Positions 39,027 to 48,161 of a stretch of DNA of 64,000 nucleotides are shown here, piece by piece. Positions within the stretch are counted from its first letter, which is position 1. Each line of letters opens with the position of its first letter. Both the position numbers and the translations under genes were made by a program. The DNA comes from Aquabacterium fontiphilum. GTDB taxonomy: Bacteria > Pseudomonadota > Gammaproteobacteria > Burkholderiales > Burkholderiaceae_C. The notes below the pieces were generated by a model that saw only the letters and a program-made list of their open reading frames with translations, was not told the origin of the DNA and ran no database searches. The stretch is from NCBI RefSeq assembly GCF_009909205.1, contig NZ_JAAAPN010000012.1, forward strand, positions 1 through 64,000, read 5' to 3'.

Positions 39027-40571
39027 ATGCAACTGAATCAATTCTCTCTCAAGGCCCGGCTCGCTGTTGGCTTCAGCCTGGTTCTTTTGCTCACCGTCCT
39101 CATTGCTGGTGTGGCCTGGAATCGACTCGCGACCACGCGTGTCGCGGCGGATGCCGCAGCCGAGGCGTCCGCACGTGCGCTGGATGCCGAGCGTTGGCAG
39201 GGCCTCACCCGCCTGAACGCCGCTCGCACGCTGGCCATCGCCAAATCCGGTGGAAGCGACCGTGTCAAGGAGCATTTCGATCCATTGATCAAGTTGACAA
39301 GCGCCGAGATTTCTGCCTTGCAGAAGGTGTTCGAGGCGGCCATCCTCGACGAAACAGATCGCGCCTTGTTCGATGACATCGCTGCCAAACGCAAAGCGTA
39401 TGTGAGCTCACGTGACGCCATCTTCGGTCTTCTGGAGATTGAGGATCCCGGTGCGGAGGAGGCGCTCAACAGCCAGTTGCTGCCGGCCGCCGAGCAGTAT
39501 CTTGCTGCCATTGACACCTTGGGAAAGTACGAGCGCGAACAGGCTGCCACGCTGGTTGCCCAGGCTGATGAGGCTTCAACACAGGCGCAATGGGTGCTTT
39601 CGGTCCTCGCCGTAGTCTGCGTGGTTCTGGGTGCCGGCACAGCGTGGGTCATCGCGCGTTCCGTTCTCCGGCCGCTGGAGCAGGTGGTCGTGGTGGCCCG
39701 GCGCATTGCCGAAGGCGACCTGACCGCATCCATCCCTGTGGCGGGTCGCGACGAACTGTCGCACACCCTGCGCGCCCTGGCGGACATGCAGTCCTCTCTG
39801 CAACGCGTGGTGGGCGATGTCCGAGCGGCGACCGAGTCCATCAGTGTGGCCAGCGGCGAAGTGGCCGCCGGCAGCCACGACTTGTCTGGGCGCACCGAAC
39901 AGGCCGCGGCCAATCTGCAGCAGACCGCCTCGTCCATGGAGCATATCTCTACCTCCGTCCGGCATTCCTCAGACTCGGCGCGCACCGCCAACCAGCTTGC
40001 TTCCGGTGCCGCGTCGGCCGCGTCGGAGGGCGGCGAGGTCGTCTCTCGTGTGGTCCACACCATGGAGTCGATTGCCGAGAGCTCGCGCCGCATCGCCGAC
40101 ATCATCAGCGTGATCGACGGCATCGCCTTCCAGACCAACATCTTGGCGCTCAATGCCGCGGTGGAAGCCGCCCGCGCGGGCGAACAGGGCCGCGGCTTTG
40201 CCGTCGTGGCAGGCGAGGTTCGGGCGTTGGCTCACCGGGTCACCGAAGCGGCCAAGGAGGTCAAATCGTTGATCGGTGCTTCAGTCGAACAGGTGGGGGC
40301 AGGCTCCACGCTGGTGCAGGAGGCTGGCGCGTCGATGTCGCACATCGTGGATGCGGTTCAGCGCGTGTCCGACGTGATCGGCGAGATCAGCGCGGCGGCC
40401 TCCGAGCAGGCCGACGGCGTCATGCAGGTCAACACCGCCGTGACCCAGCTCGATCAGATGACGCAGCAGAATGCCGCCCTGGTCGAAGAGTCTGCCGCCG
40501 CAGCCGAGAGCCTGAAAGACCAGGCCGCGCGTCTGGCCCATGTGGTGGCGGTGTTCCGCCTGCCGGCTTGA
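39027..40571 (+). CDS. methyl-accepting chemotaxis protein
   Basis: A 514-residue classical chemoreceptor: transmembrane helix ~9-31, a periplasmic four-helix-bundle-like sensor (~32-185), a second transmembrane helix (~187-208), HAMP ([22 protein letters not shown]) and a signalling domain with [37 protein letters not shown]. The ligand is not predictable. ATG 39027 follows GAGGA and a sigma-28 promoter; upstream in-frame codons encode no sensible peptide. It shares a bidirectional terminator with mdh. Confidence 0.94.
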   Translation: MQLNQFSLKARLAVGFSLVLLLTVLIAGVAWNRLATTRVAADAAAEASARALDAERWQGLTRLNAARTLAIAKSGGSDRVKEHFDPLIKLTSAEISALQKVFEAAILDETDRALFDDIAAKRKAYVSSRDAIFGLLEIEDPGAEEALNSQLLPAAEQYLAAIDTLGKYEREQAATLVAQADEASTQAQWVLSVLAVVCVVLGAGTAWVIARSVLRPLEQVVVVARRIAEGDLTASIPVAGRDELSHTLRALADMQSSLQRVVGDVRAATESISVASGEVAAGSHDLSGRTEQAAANLQQTASSMEHISTSVRHSSDSARTANQLASGAASAASEGGEVVSRVVHTMESIAESSRRIADIISVIDGIAFQTNILALNAAVEAARAGEQGRGFAVVAGEVRALAHRVTEAAKEVKSLIGASVEQVGAGSTLVQEAGASMSHIVDAVQRVSDVIGEISAAASEQADGVMQVNTAVTQLDQMTQQNAALVEESAAAAESLKDQAARLAHVVAVFRLPA

Positions 40572-40591
40572 CCCCAGCGCGCTGCGCATGA

Positions 40592-40621
40592 AAAAAGCCG
40601 ACCGGTGACGGTCGGCTTTTT
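40592..40621. terminator. bidirectional terminator between chemoreceptor and mdh
   Basis: AAAAAGCCGACCG (40592-40604) pairs perfectly with CGGTCGGCTTTTT (40609-40621) around a GTGA loop. It ends in T-runs on both strands, so it serves both convergent genes. Confidence 0.92.
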
Positions 40622-40660
40622 CGTGGGCGAACCAAAGGCGGCCTGGGCCGCCCGCCTGCA

Positions 40661-41647
40661 TCACAGCAGGTGCTTGACGCCGTCCTTCTCGCCTTCGAGC
40701 TCAGCCAGGGTCTTGTTGATGCACTCTTGCGAGAACGCATCGATCTCCAGGCCTTCGACGATCTTGTACTCGCCACCTTCGCAGGTGACGGGGTAGCCGA
40801 ACATGACTTCCTTGGGGATGCCGTATTCGCCGTTGGAAGGAATACCCATGGTGACCCACTTGCCGTTGGTGCCCAGGGCCCAGTCGCGCATGTGGTCGAT
40901 GGCGGCGTTGGCAGCCGAAGCGGCCGACGACAGGCCGCGAGCGGCAATGATGGCGGCGCCACGCTTGCCCACGGTGGGCAGGAACACGTTGGCGTTCCAG
41001 TCGTGGTCGTTGATGGTGTCCTTGACCGACTTGCCGTTCACGGTGGCGAAGCGGTAGTCAGCGTACATGGTGGGCGAGTGGTTGCCCCACACGGCCAGCT
41101 TCTCGATGTCGCCCACGGCGCAGCCGATCTTGGCGGCGATCTGCGATGCAGCGCGGTTGTGATCCAGGCGCAGCATGGCCGTGAAGTTCTTGGCCGGCAG
41201 ATCCGGAGCCGACTTCATGGCGATGTAAGCGTTGGTGTTGGCGGGGTTGCCGACCACCAGCACCTTCACGTTGCGCGAGGCCACGGCGTTCAGGGCCTTG
41301 CCCTGGGCCGTGAAGATCTGGGCGTTGGCGGCCAGCAGGTCGGCGCGCTCCATGCCGGGGCCACGGGGGCGGGCGCCCACCAGCAGGGCGTAGTCGGTGT
41401 CCTTGAAGGCGGTCATCGGGTCGCTGTGGGCTTCGATGCCGGCCAGCAGCGGGAAGGCGCAGTCTTCCAGCTCCATGATCACGCCCTTGAGTGCGTTCTG
41501 AGCCTTCTCGTCGGGGATCTCCAGCAGTTGCAGGATCACGGGCTGGTCTTTGCCCAGCATTTCGCCAGAGGCGATGCGGAACAGAAGGGCGTAGCCGATT
41601 TGACCAGCGGCGCCAGTGACGGCGACGCGAACGGGTGCTTTGCTCAT
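40661..41647 (-). CDS. mdh: malate dehydrogenase
   Basis: A 328-residue NAD-dependent malate dehydrogenase of the cytosolic-type group used by Burkholderiales. It has the nucleotide-binding [25 protein letters not shown], the mobile-loop arginines in [16 protein letters not shown], the catalytic region [12 protein letters not shown] and [11 protein letters not shown] (catalytic His). ATG 41647 follows GGAGTT. It catalyses malate to oxaloacetate, feeding GltA and PrpC. A sigma-70-like promoter and an 18-bp palindrome lie upstream, toward a divergent GntR gene. Confidence 0.97.
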   Translation of the reverse strand: MSKAPVRVAVTGAAGQIGYALLFRIASGEMLGKDQPVILQLLEIPDEKAQNALKGVIMELEDCAFPLLAGIEAHSDPMTAFKDTDYALLVGARPRGPGMERADLLAANAQIFTAQGKALNAVASRNVKVLVVGNPANTNAYIAMKSAPDLPAKNFTAMLRLDHNRAASQIAAKIGCAVGDIEKLAVWGNHSPTMYADYRFATVNGKSVKDTINDHDWNANVFLPTVGKRGAAIIAARGLSSAASAANAAIDHMRDWALGTNGKWVTMGIPSNGEYGIPKEVMFGYPVTCEGGEYKIVEGLEIDAFSQECINKTLAELEGEKDGVKHLL

Positions 41648-41713
41648 GTGCAACTCCGAAAAGGGGGTGGTGGGCGGGTTAATGGAAAACCCATAAGTGT
41701 AGCGGCGCGCGGG

Positions 41714-41743
41714 AGTCTACGGCCAGCGACTGCCCCCCGTCAA
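41714..41743 (-). promoter_or_regulatory. sigma-70-like promoter of mdh
   Basis: On the minus strand TTGACG (41743-41738), an 18-base spacer and TAGACT (41719-41714) give a reasonable -35/-10 pair with a start near 41707. Confidence 0.5.
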
Positions 41744-41750
41744 CGGACAT

Positions 41751-41768
41751 ATGTCTTATATAAGACAT
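41751..41768. promoter_or_regulatory. 18-bp perfect palindrome, candidate GntR-type operator
   Basis: ATGTCTTATATAAGACAT is a perfect palindrome, AT-rich in a GC-rich background. It lies between mdh and the GntR gene, about 52 bases upstream of the predicted mdh start site and about 60 upstream of a possible gntR start site. Binding by the adjacent GntR/HutC protein is inferred. I did not find a second perfect copy near sdhC or gltA. Confidence 0.65.
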
Positions 41769-41782
41769 CTTTCAGTGAACCG

Positions 41783-41812
41783 TTGGACTTCGTGTGCCGA
41801 ATGTGGTGCAAT
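41783..41812 (+). promoter_or_regulatory. possible promoter of the GntR gene
   Basis: TTGGAC (41783-41788), an 18-base spacer and TGCAAT (41807-41812) form a weak -35/-10 pair about 90 bases before the start codon. Confidence 0.3.
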
Positions 41813-41901
41813 CACGCCCGAGTCACCGCGCTACCCGCGCCACGACACCGCTTTTCCGACCTACCCGGTCGCCCCATTCCTGTCCTCACGTGCAATCCGC
41901 C

Positions 41902-42690
41902 ATGCCTTCTTCCGCTCCCGCTGAGGTGCCGCCTCCGGCCGCCGGGTCGCAGGGCGTCGAGCAGGTTGCCCCGTCGTTCAGTCCGCTTTACCAGCAGATC
42001 AAGGCGCTGATCCTGCGCAGCCTGCAGGCAGGCGAATGGCGCCCCGGCGAGGCGATTCCCAGCGAGCTTGAGCTGGCTGCACGGTTCAAGGTCAGTCAGG
42101 GCACCGTGCGCAAAGCCGTCGACGAACTGGCTGCCGACAACCTCCTCGTTCGCCGCCAGGGCAAGGGAACCTTCGTGGCCACGCACCACGAGGAGCAGAT
42201 TCAATACCGCTTTCTCCGCCTTGAGCCGGACCACGCCGACGCGTTGGGTGGCGGCGCGAACCGGACCTTCCTCGATTGCCGCCGCCTGCGTGCGCCTGCC
42301 GATGTGGCCCGCGCCCTGCAAATGAAGCAAGGCGAGATGGTCGTCGAGGTGCGCCGCGTCTTGCATTTCTCCGGCCAACCTGTTGTGCTTGACGACATCT
42401 GGTTGCCGGGCCACCTTTTCAAAGGCCTGACGGCGGAGCGGCTGAGCCAATACCGCGGTCCGATGTATGCGCTGTTCGAGTCCGAGTTCGGCGTGCGCAT
42501 GATCCGGGCCGAAGAAAAACTGCGTGCCGTGCTGGCCGATGACGACGTCGCTCGCCTGCTGGAGGTTGCCCCAGGGGCGCCGCTGCTCAGCGTCGAGCGG
42601 CTGGCCTACACCTATGGTGACCAGCCCGTGGAGTTGCGCAAAGGACTTTATCGAACCGACCGTCACCACTATCGCAATGAACTGAACTGA
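41902..42690 (+). CDS. GntR/HutC-family transcriptional regulator
   Basis: A 262-residue regulator. The winged helix (about residues 25-95) includes SPLYQQIKALILRSLQAGEWRPGEAIPSE and FKVSQGTVRKAVDELAADNLLVRRQGKGTFV. The C-terminal UTRA effector domain (~105-260) ends VELRKGLYRTDRHHYRNEL. The start is ATG 41902, and residues before the wing are Pro/Ala-rich and probably disordered. Its place between mdh and sdhCDAB suggests a TCA-cycle regulator sensing a small carboxylate; that is inference from context. The following sdhC gene is 148 bases downstream. Confidence 0.92.
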   Translation: MPSSAPAEVPPPAAGSQGVEQVAPSFSPLYQQIKALILRSLQAGEWRPGEAIPSELELAARFKVSQGTVRKAVDELAADNLLVRRQGKGTFVATHHEEQIQYRFLRLEPDHADALGGGANRTFLDCRRLRAPADVARALQMKQGEMVVEVRRVLHFSGQPVVLDDIWLPGHLFKGLTAERLSQYRGPMYALFESEFGVRMIRAEEKLRAVLADDDVARLLEVAPGAPLLSVERLAYTYGDQPVELRKGLYRTDRHHYRNELN

Positions 42691-42838
42691 TCCGGTCGGA
42701 TTCCTCGGATCGACCGCCCTGCTTGTGTTTGTCCAGTGGATGACCAGAAGAAGGGTGGACACCTCGGGCAGGGGATTGCCCTAAAATCCCGGATTCTCTT
42801 GACAGAACTTAACGACGCTCGGCAGGAGCCCCCACAAC

Positions 42839-43276
42839 ATGGCTGACAACGCGAAAACCCCACGCCCCGTCTTCCGGAACATTCACGTCACGGACATCGT
42901 CACCTATCGCCTGCCACCCGCCGGCATCGTGTCGATCCTGCACCGTATCAGCGGTGCGGTCCTGTTCCTGCTGATGCCCTTCATCATCTGGATGTTCGAC
43001 ACCTCGGTCTCGTCCGAGATCTCGTTCGACACCTTCACGTCGGTGTTCACCGCCGGCTGCATGGACGGTGCCATTCCGGGCTGGTTCTTCAAGCTGATCG
43101 CGCTGGGCCTGATCTGGGCTTACCTGCACCACTTCATTGCTGGCGTGCGCCACCTGATCATGGACGCCACCCATTCCGTCAGCAAGCAGCAGGGCCATTC
43201 GTCGGCCATCGTCACCCTCGTACTCAGCGTGGTGCTGACCATCGCCCTGGGCGCCAAGCTGTTCGGCCTGTTCTGA
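42839..43276 (+). CDS. sdhC: succinate dehydrogenase cytochrome b556 subunit
   Basis: A 145-residue three-helix membrane anchor of complex II. It has the signature RLPPAGIVSILHRISGAVLFLLMPF (quinone-site Ser and Arg region) and HHFIAGVRHLIMDATH, which holds the heme-ligand histidine. AGGAG stands ten bases before the ATG. First gene of sdhCDABE; a possible -10 TAAAAT lies upstream near 42782, but no good -35 partner is seen. Confidence 0.96.
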   Translation: MADNAKTPRPVFRNIHVTDIVTYRLPPAGIVSILHRISGAVLFLLMPFIIWMFDTSVSSEISFDTFTSVFTAGCMDGAIPGWFFKLIALGLIWAYLHHFIAGVRHLIMDATHSVSKQQGHSSAIVTLVLSVVLTIALGAKLFGLF

Positions 43277-43308
43277 TTCCCCCGCTTCTCTCCCCCGGAA
43301 CCACAACC

Positions 43309-43671
43309 ATGTCCCAAAACTACGGAACCAAGCGTGTCGTGACCGGCGCGCACTATGGTCTGCGCGACTGGCTGGCGCAGCGCATCACGGCCGTGCTGAT
43401 GGCCCTGTACACCGTCGTCCTGTTGATCCAGGTGCTGGTGGCCCCCTCGCTGGACTACTACGGCTGGTCGGCCATCTTCGCCTCGCAATGGATGAAGTTC
43501 TTGACCTTCGTGGTCATCGTGGCGCTGCTCTACCACGCGTGGGTGGGCGTGCGCGACATCTGGATGGACTACATCAAGCCCGTCGGCATCCGCCTGGCGC
43601 TGCAGGTGTTCACCCTCGTTTGGCTGGTGGGTTGCGCCGGCTGGTCCATCCAAGTGCTGTGGAGACTGTAA
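43309..43671 (+). CDS. sdhD: succinate dehydrogenase membrane anchor subunit
   Basis: A 120-residue membrane subunit with three hydrophobic helices. The conserved GLRDWLAQRITAVLMALYT and the heme/quinone region LLYHAWVGVRDIWMDYIKP (His ligand, Asp-Tyr) are present. It forms the quinone-reduction site with SdhC and SdhB. It starts 32 bases after sdhC and ends four bases before sdhA. Confidence 0.96.
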   Translation: MSQNYGTKRVVTGAHYGLRDWLAQRITAVLMALYTVVLLIQVLVAPSLDYYGWSAIFASQWMKFLTFVVIVALLYHAWVGVRDIWMDYIKPVGIRLALQVFTLVWLVGCAGWSIQVLWRL

Positions 43672-43675
43672 AAAA

Positions 43676-45454
43676 ATGACTGCCATCGCTACCTCCCTCC
43701 CCACCCGCAAGTTCGACGTCGTCATCGTCGGCGCTGGCGGCTCCGGCATGCGCGCCTCGCTGCAGCTCTCCCTGGCTGGCCTGAACGTCGCGGTCCTCTC
43801 CAAGGTCTTCCCGACCCGCTCGCACACCGTGGCGGCGCAAGGCGGCATCGGCGCCTCGCTGGGCAACATGTCGGAAGACAACTGGCACTACCACTTCTTC
43901 GATACCGTCAAGGGCTCCGACTGGCTCGGTGACCAGGACGCCATCGAATTCATGTGCCGCGAAGCCCCGAAGGTCGTGTACGAGCTCGAGCACTTCGGCA
44001 TGCCTTTCGACCGTAACCCCGACGGCACCATCTACCAGCGCCCGTTCGGTGGTCACACCGCCAACTACGGTGAAAAGCCGGTGCAACGCGCTTGCGCTGC
44101 GGCTGACCGTACCGGCCACGCCCTGCTGCACACCCTGTACCAGCAAAACGTCAAGGCCCGCACCCAGTTCTTCGTGGAATGGATGGCCCTGGACATCATC
44201 CGCGACGCCGAAGGCGACGTGGTGGGCGTGACCGCCCTCGAGATGGAGACCGGTGACGTGCACATCCTGCACGCCAAGACCGTGCTGTTCGCCACCGGTG
44301 GCGCCGGCCGCATCTACCAGGCTTCGACCAACGCCTTCATCAACACGGGCGACGGCCTGGGCATGGCGGCCCGCGCCGGCATCCCGCTGGAAGACATGGA
44401 GTTCTGGCAGTTCCACCCCACCGGCGTGGCCGGCGCGGGCGTGCTGCTGACCGAAGGCTGCCGTGGCGAAGGCGCCATCCTGCGCAACGCCAACGGCGAG
44501 CGCTTCATGGAGCGTTACGCACCCACCCTGAAGGATCTGGCCCCGCGTGACTTCGTGTCCCGCTCGATGGACCAGGAGATCAAGGAAGGCCGTGGCTGCG
44601 GACCAAACAAGGACTACGTCCTGCTGGACATGACCCACCTGGGCGCCGAGACCATCATGAAGCGCCTGCCTTCGGTGTTCGAGATCGGCCACAACTTCGC
44701 CAACGTCGACATCACCAAGGAGCCGATCCCCGTGGTGCCGACCATCCACTACCAGATGGGTGGCATCCCCACCAATATCCACGGTCAGGTGGTCATTCCG
44801 AAGAACGGCAACCCCAACGAGATCATCAACGGTCTGTACGCTGTGGGCGAGTGTTCCTGCGTGTCGGTGCACGGCGCCAACCGTCTGGGCACCAACTCGC
44901 TGCTTGACCTGGTGGTGTTCGGTCGCGCCGCAGGCAACCACATTGTCGACTTCAATCTCAAGAACAAGTCGCACAAGCCGCTGCCCAAGGATGCCGCCGA
45001 CTACACCCTGTCGCGCCTGGCCCGTCTGGATTCGGCCAAGAATGGTGAGTACAGCCAGGATGTGGCCAACGACATCCGCGCCGCCATGCAGAAGCACGCC
45101 GGCGTGTTCCGAACCCAGGCGTCGATGGACGAGGGCGTGCAGAAGATCAACGCCATCCGCGAGCGCGTCAAGAGCATCGGTCTGAAGGACAACTCCAAGG
45201 TGTTCAACACCGCCCGCATCGAAGCGCTGGAGGTCGAGAACCTGATCGAAGCTGCCCAGGCCACGATGACTTCGGCTGCGGCCCGCCCGGAATCGCGTGG
45301 CGCCCACGCACACAACGACTATCCGAACCGCGACGACGCCAACTGGATGAAGCACACGCTGTGGTATTCCGAGGGCAACCGCCTGGATTACAAGCCCGTG
45401 AACCTCAAGCCGCTGACCGTCGAGTCGGTGCCCCCGAAGGTTCGTACCTTCTGA
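43676..45454 (+). CDS. sdhA: succinate dehydrogenase flavoprotein subunit
   Basis: A 592-residue FAD subunit oxidising succinate to fumarate. The dinucleotide motif VVIVGAGGSGMRASLQ, the covalent-FAD histidine in TRSHTVAAQGGIGA, the capping-domain substrate residues in EFWQFHPTGVAGAG, and the C-terminal YSEGNRLDYKPV block are all present. It pairs with SdhB in the cytoplasmic arm. The gap to sdhD is four bases, implying strong coupling. Confidence 0.98.
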   Translation: MTAIATSLPTRKFDVVIVGAGGSGMRASLQLSLAGLNVAVLSKVFPTRSHTVAAQGGIGASLGNMSEDNWHYHFFDTVKGSDWLGDQDAIEFMCREAPKVVYELEHFGMPFDRNPDGTIYQRPFGGHTANYGEKPVQRACAAADRTGHALLHTLYQQNVKARTQFFVEWMALDIIRDAEGDVVGVTALEMETGDVHILHAKTVLFATGGAGRIYQASTNAFINTGDGLGMAARAGIPLEDMEFWQFHPTGVAGAGVLLTEGCRGEGAILRNANGERFMERYAPTLKDLAPRDFVSRSMDQEIKEGRGCGPNKDYVLLDMTHLGAETIMKRLPSVFEIGHNFANVDITKEPIPVVPTIHYQMGGIPTNIHGQVVIPKNGNPNEIINGLYAVGECSCVSVHGANRLGTNSLLDLVVFGRAAGNHIVDFNLKNKSHKPLPKDAADYTLSRLARLDSAKNGEYSQDVANDIRAAMQKHAGVFRTQASMDEGVQKINAIRERVKSIGLKDNSKVFNTARIEALEVENLIEAAQATMTSAAARPESRGAHAHNDYPNRDDANWMKHTLWYSEGNRLDYKPVNLKPLTVESVPPKVRTF

Positions 45455-45484
45455 TCGAAGCGAACGAAGCATTAGGAAACCATC

Positions 45485-46192
45485 ATGAGCCAAAAGCGCA
45501 CTTTCCAGATCTACCGCTACGATCCCGACAAGGACGCCAAGCCCTACATGCAGACCATCGAGATCGAACTCGATGGCAACGAGCGCATGCTGCTGGACGC
45601 CCTGGTCAAGCTCAAGGCCGTGGACCCCACGCTGTCGTTCCGCCGTTCCTGCCGTGAAGGCGTGTGCGGCTCGGACGCCATGAACATCAACGGCAAGAAT
45701 GGCCTGGCGTGCCTGACCAACATGCGCACGCTGCCGGGTACCGTTGTGCTCAAGCCTCTGCCGGGTCTGCCCGTGGTCCGCGACCTGATCGTGGACATGA
45801 CGCAGTTCTTCAAGCAGTACAACTCGATCAAGCCTTACCTCGTCAACGACACGCCGCCGCCCGACAAGGAGCGTCTGCAGTCGCCTGAAGAGCGCGAAGA
45901 GCTTGACGGCCTGTACGAGTGCATCCTGTGCGCCAGCTGCTCGACCAGCTGTCCCAGCTTCTGGTGGAACCCCGACAAGTTCGTCGGCCCCGCCGGCCTG
46001 CTGCAGGCCTACCGCTTCATCGCCGACAGCCGCGATCAAGCCACGGCCGAGCGTCTGGACAACCTCGAAGACCCCTACCGTCTGTTCCGTTGCCACACCA
46101 TCATGAACTGCGTGGACGTGTGCCCCAAGGGCCTCAACCCCACAAAGGCCATTGGCAAGATCAAGGAACTGATGGTCAAGCGCGCCGTCTGA
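45485..46192 (+). CDS. sdhB: succinate dehydrogenase iron-sulfur subunit
   Basis: A 235-residue electron-transfer subunit. The [2Fe-2S] ligands are in [25 protein letters not shown], and the [4Fe-4S] and [3Fe-4S] ligands in [16 protein letters not shown] and [17 protein letters not shown]. It carries electrons from FAD to the quinone site. It lies 30 bases after sdhA and 21 bases before sdhE. Confidence 0.98.
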   Translation: MSQKRTFQIYRYDPDKDAKPYMQTIEIELDGNERMLLDALVKLKAVDPTLSFRRSCREGVCGSDAMNINGKNGLACLTNMRTLPGTVVLKPLPGLPVVRDLIVDMTQFFKQYNSIKPYLVNDTPPPDKERLQSPEEREELDGLYECILCASCSTSCPSFWWNPDKFVGPAGLLQAYRFIADSRDQATAERLDNLEDPYRLFRCHTIMNCVDVCPKGLNPTKAIGKIKELMVKRAV

Positions 46193-46213
46193 TCCAGCCG
46201 AACGCGCCTGCCC

Positions 46214-46504
46214 ATGACCGCCTCCGCTGACACCTCGTCGACCTGGCCCGACGCCGACCTGATGCGGCGTCTGCGCTGGCGGTGCCGCCGTGGCCTGCTT
46301 GAGAATGACCTGTTCATCGACCGGTTTTTCGAGCGCCACGAATCTCAACTGACGCAACCGCTGGTACAGGGGTTGCTTCAGCTCATGGACCTGTCGGACA
46401 ACGACCTGCTCGACCTCTTTCTGGCCCGTAAGGAGCCCCAAGGAGAGCTTGACAATGCCGACGTTCGTCAGGTTCTCGCCATGATGCGGGTGGCCCGGAC
46501 ATGA
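46214..46504 (+). CDS. sdhE: succinate dehydrogenase assembly factor
   Basis: A 96-residue YgfY/Sdh5-type protein that promotes covalent FAD attachment to SdhA. The RGxxE core is RRGLLENDLFIDRFF; the second conserved helix is LMDLSDNDLLDLFLARKEP. The first 15 residues are a variable tail. It is the last gene before a strong hairpin and gltA, the usual Burkholderiales order. Confidence 0.94.
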   Translation: MTASADTSSTWPDADLMRRLRWRCRRGLLENDLFIDRFFERHESQLTQPLVQGLLQLMDLSDNDLLDLFLARKEPQGELDNADVRQVLAMMRVART

Positions 46505-46510
46505 GATAGG

Positions 46511-46562
46511 CTCGCTTTTTCGGCCTTGGCGTGTGGTGCGCAGGGCCGAAAAGGCGAGTTTG
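46511..46562 (+). terminator. long hairpin closing the sdh operon
   Basis: A 15-bp stem with one G-T pair: arms 46511-46525 (CTCGCTTTTTCGGCC) and 46544-46558 (GGCCGAAAAGGCGAG), loop 18 bases, followed by TTTG. It begins six bases after the sdhE stop. It probably terminates or stabilises the sdh transcript before gltA. Confidence 0.7.
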
Positions 46563-46635
46563 TCCCCATAATGTCTGATCGGGAATTACCCTGGTTACCA
46601 CATTTCTCTTACAAGACCGACCACTAGGAGTGCTC

Positions 46636-47946
46636 ATGACCCCGTCCGACGTGAAAGCCACCCTGTCGTTCTCCGACGGCAGCCCCAGCATGGATTTGCC
46701 CATCTACAAGGGCTCCATCGGCCCGGATGTGATCGACATCCGCAAGCTGTACGCCCAGACTGGCAAGTTCACCTACGACCCTGGCTTCCTGTCGACCGCT
46801 TCGTGCAACTCGAAGATCACCTACATTGACGGTGACAAGGGCGAGCTGCTGTACCGCGGCTATCCCATCGAGCAACTGGCCACCCAGTGCGACTTCCTGG
46901 AAACTTGCTACCTGTTGCTCAACGGCGAGCTGCCCAATCAGGCCGAGAAGGACGAGTTCGTCAACCGCGTGACCAAGCACACGATGGTCAACGAGCAGAT
47001 GCAGTTCTTCCTGCGTGGCTTCCGCCGTGATGCGCACCCGATGGCTGTGCTGACGGGTCTGGTGGGCGGCATGTCGGCCTTCTACCATGACAGCACCGAC
47101 ATCAACAACGCCGAGCACCGCAAGATCGCCGCGATCCGGCTGATCGCCAAGATGCCCACGCTCGTGGCCATGGCCTACAAGTACAGCATCGGCCAGCCCT
47201 ACATCTACCCGCGCAATGACCTGTCGTACGCCGGCAATTTCCTGCGCATGATGTTCGCCACGCCGTGCGAAGAGTACAAGCCCAATCCCGTGCTCGAGCG
47301 TGCGATGGACCGCATCTTCATCCTGCACGCTGACCACGAGCAGAATGCATCGACCTCGACCGTGCGTCTGTGCGGTTCGTCGGGTACCAACCCGTTCGCC
47401 GCCATCGCCGCAGGCGTGGCCTGCCTGTGGGGTCCGGCTCACGGCGGCGCCAACGAGGCTTGCCTGAACATGCTGGAAGAAATCCAGGCCATGGGCGGCG
47501 TCTCGAAGGTGGGCGAGTTCATGAACCAGGTGAAGGACAAGAACTCGGGCGTGCGCCTGATGGGCTTCGGTCACCGCGTCTACAAGAACTACGACCCGCG
47601 CGCCAAGCTGATGCAGGAAACCTGCAACGAAGTGCTGGCTGAACTGGGTCTGGAAAACGACCCGCTGTTCGCCCTGGCCAAGAAGCTGGAGCAGATCGCT
47701 CTGGAAGACGACTACTTCGTGCAGCGCAAGCTCTACCCGAACGTCGACTTCTACTCGGGTATCGTGCAACGTGCCATCGGCATCCCCGTGCCGCTGTTCA
47801 CGGCGATCTTCGCGCTGGCCCGCACCGTGGGCTGGATCGCCCAACTGGACGAAATGATCGGTGACCCCGAGTACAAGATCGGCCGTCCGCGTCAGCTGTT
47901 CGTGGGCGCCGAGAAGCGCGACGTCAAGCCAATCGGCAGCCGTTGA
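46636..47946 (+). CDS. gltA: citrate synthase
   Basis: A 436-residue type II (NADH-sensitive group) citrate synthase. Features are the N-terminal domain with [33 protein letters not shown], catalytic residues in [14 protein letters not shown] and [15 protein letters not shown], and the [11 protein letters not shown] loop. ATG 46636 has AGGAG five bases upstream; a slightly longer reading begins at GTG 46630. It is separate from sdhCDABE by a hairpin, so probably transcribed from its own promoter in the 131-base gap, and has its own terminator. Confidence 0.98.
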   Translation: MTPSDVKATLSFSDGSPSMDLPIYKGSIGPDVIDIRKLYAQTGKFTYDPGFLSTASCNSKITYIDGDKGELLYRGYPIEQLATQCDFLETCYLLLNGELPNQAEKDEFVNRVTKHTMVNEQMQFFLRGFRRDAHPMAVLTGLVGGMSAFYHDSTDINNAEHRKIAAIRLIAKMPTLVAMAYKYSIGQPYIYPRNDLSYAGNFLRMMFATPCEEYKPNPVLERAMDRIFILHADHEQNASTSTVRLCGSSGTNPFAAIAAGVACLWGPAHGGANEACLNMLEEIQAMGGVSKVGEFMNQVKDKNSGVRLMGFGHRVYKNYDPRAKLMQETCNEVLAELGLENDPLFALAKKLEQIALEDDYFVQRKLYPNVDFYSGIVQRAIGIPVPLFTAIFALARTVGWIAQLDEMIGDPEYKIGRPRQLFVGAEKRDVKPIGSR

Positions 47947-47990
47947 TGCCGATCTGAGTGCTGGGCAGCGTGCGCGTTGCCCCGTCCTGC

Positions 47991-48020
47991 AAGCCCCGGC
48001 CATGCCGGGGCTTTCTTTTT
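47991..48020 (+). terminator. intrinsic terminator after gltA
   Basis: AAGCCCCGGC (47991-48000) pairs with GCCGGGGCTT (48004-48013) around a CAT loop and is followed by TCTTTTT. Confidence 0.92.
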
Positions 48021-48127
48021 GCGTGCGCCGCATGCACCCAAAGTCCACAGTTGGCGCCGCGGCCATGCGACGGACGTGCGGGAACGCAGGCCGCTGTGTC
48101 GTAAAATTGACAACTTTCCCCAACCTG

Positions 48128-48142
48128 GGGGCAGTCTGCCCC
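48128..48142 (+). other. small hairpin in the leuC leader
   Basis: GGGGCA-GTC-TGCCCC is a perfect 6-bp stem 20 bases before the leuC start. There is no leucine-rich leader peptide, so classical attenuation is not supported. A possible -10 (TAAAAT) lies upstream near 48101. Confidence 0.3.
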
Positions 48143-48161
48143 TTCCCCGCGCGACAGGACC

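Noticed and set aside
43610-46441. A 943-codon open frame on the minus strand opposite sdhA and sdhB
   Set aside because: Its product is a His/Val/Gly-rich translation typical of antisense frames in GC-rich DNA, and sdhD/A/B on the plus strand have full family signatures.
46590-46620. TCTTACAAGAC upstream of gltA as a second copy of the mdh/gntR palindrome
   Set aside because: Half-sites resemble it, but spacing is short and symmetry is broken, so it is too weak to call.
48043-48161. Leucine attenuator peptide before leuC
   Set aside because: No short ORF with a run of leucine codons; only a small hairpin is present.
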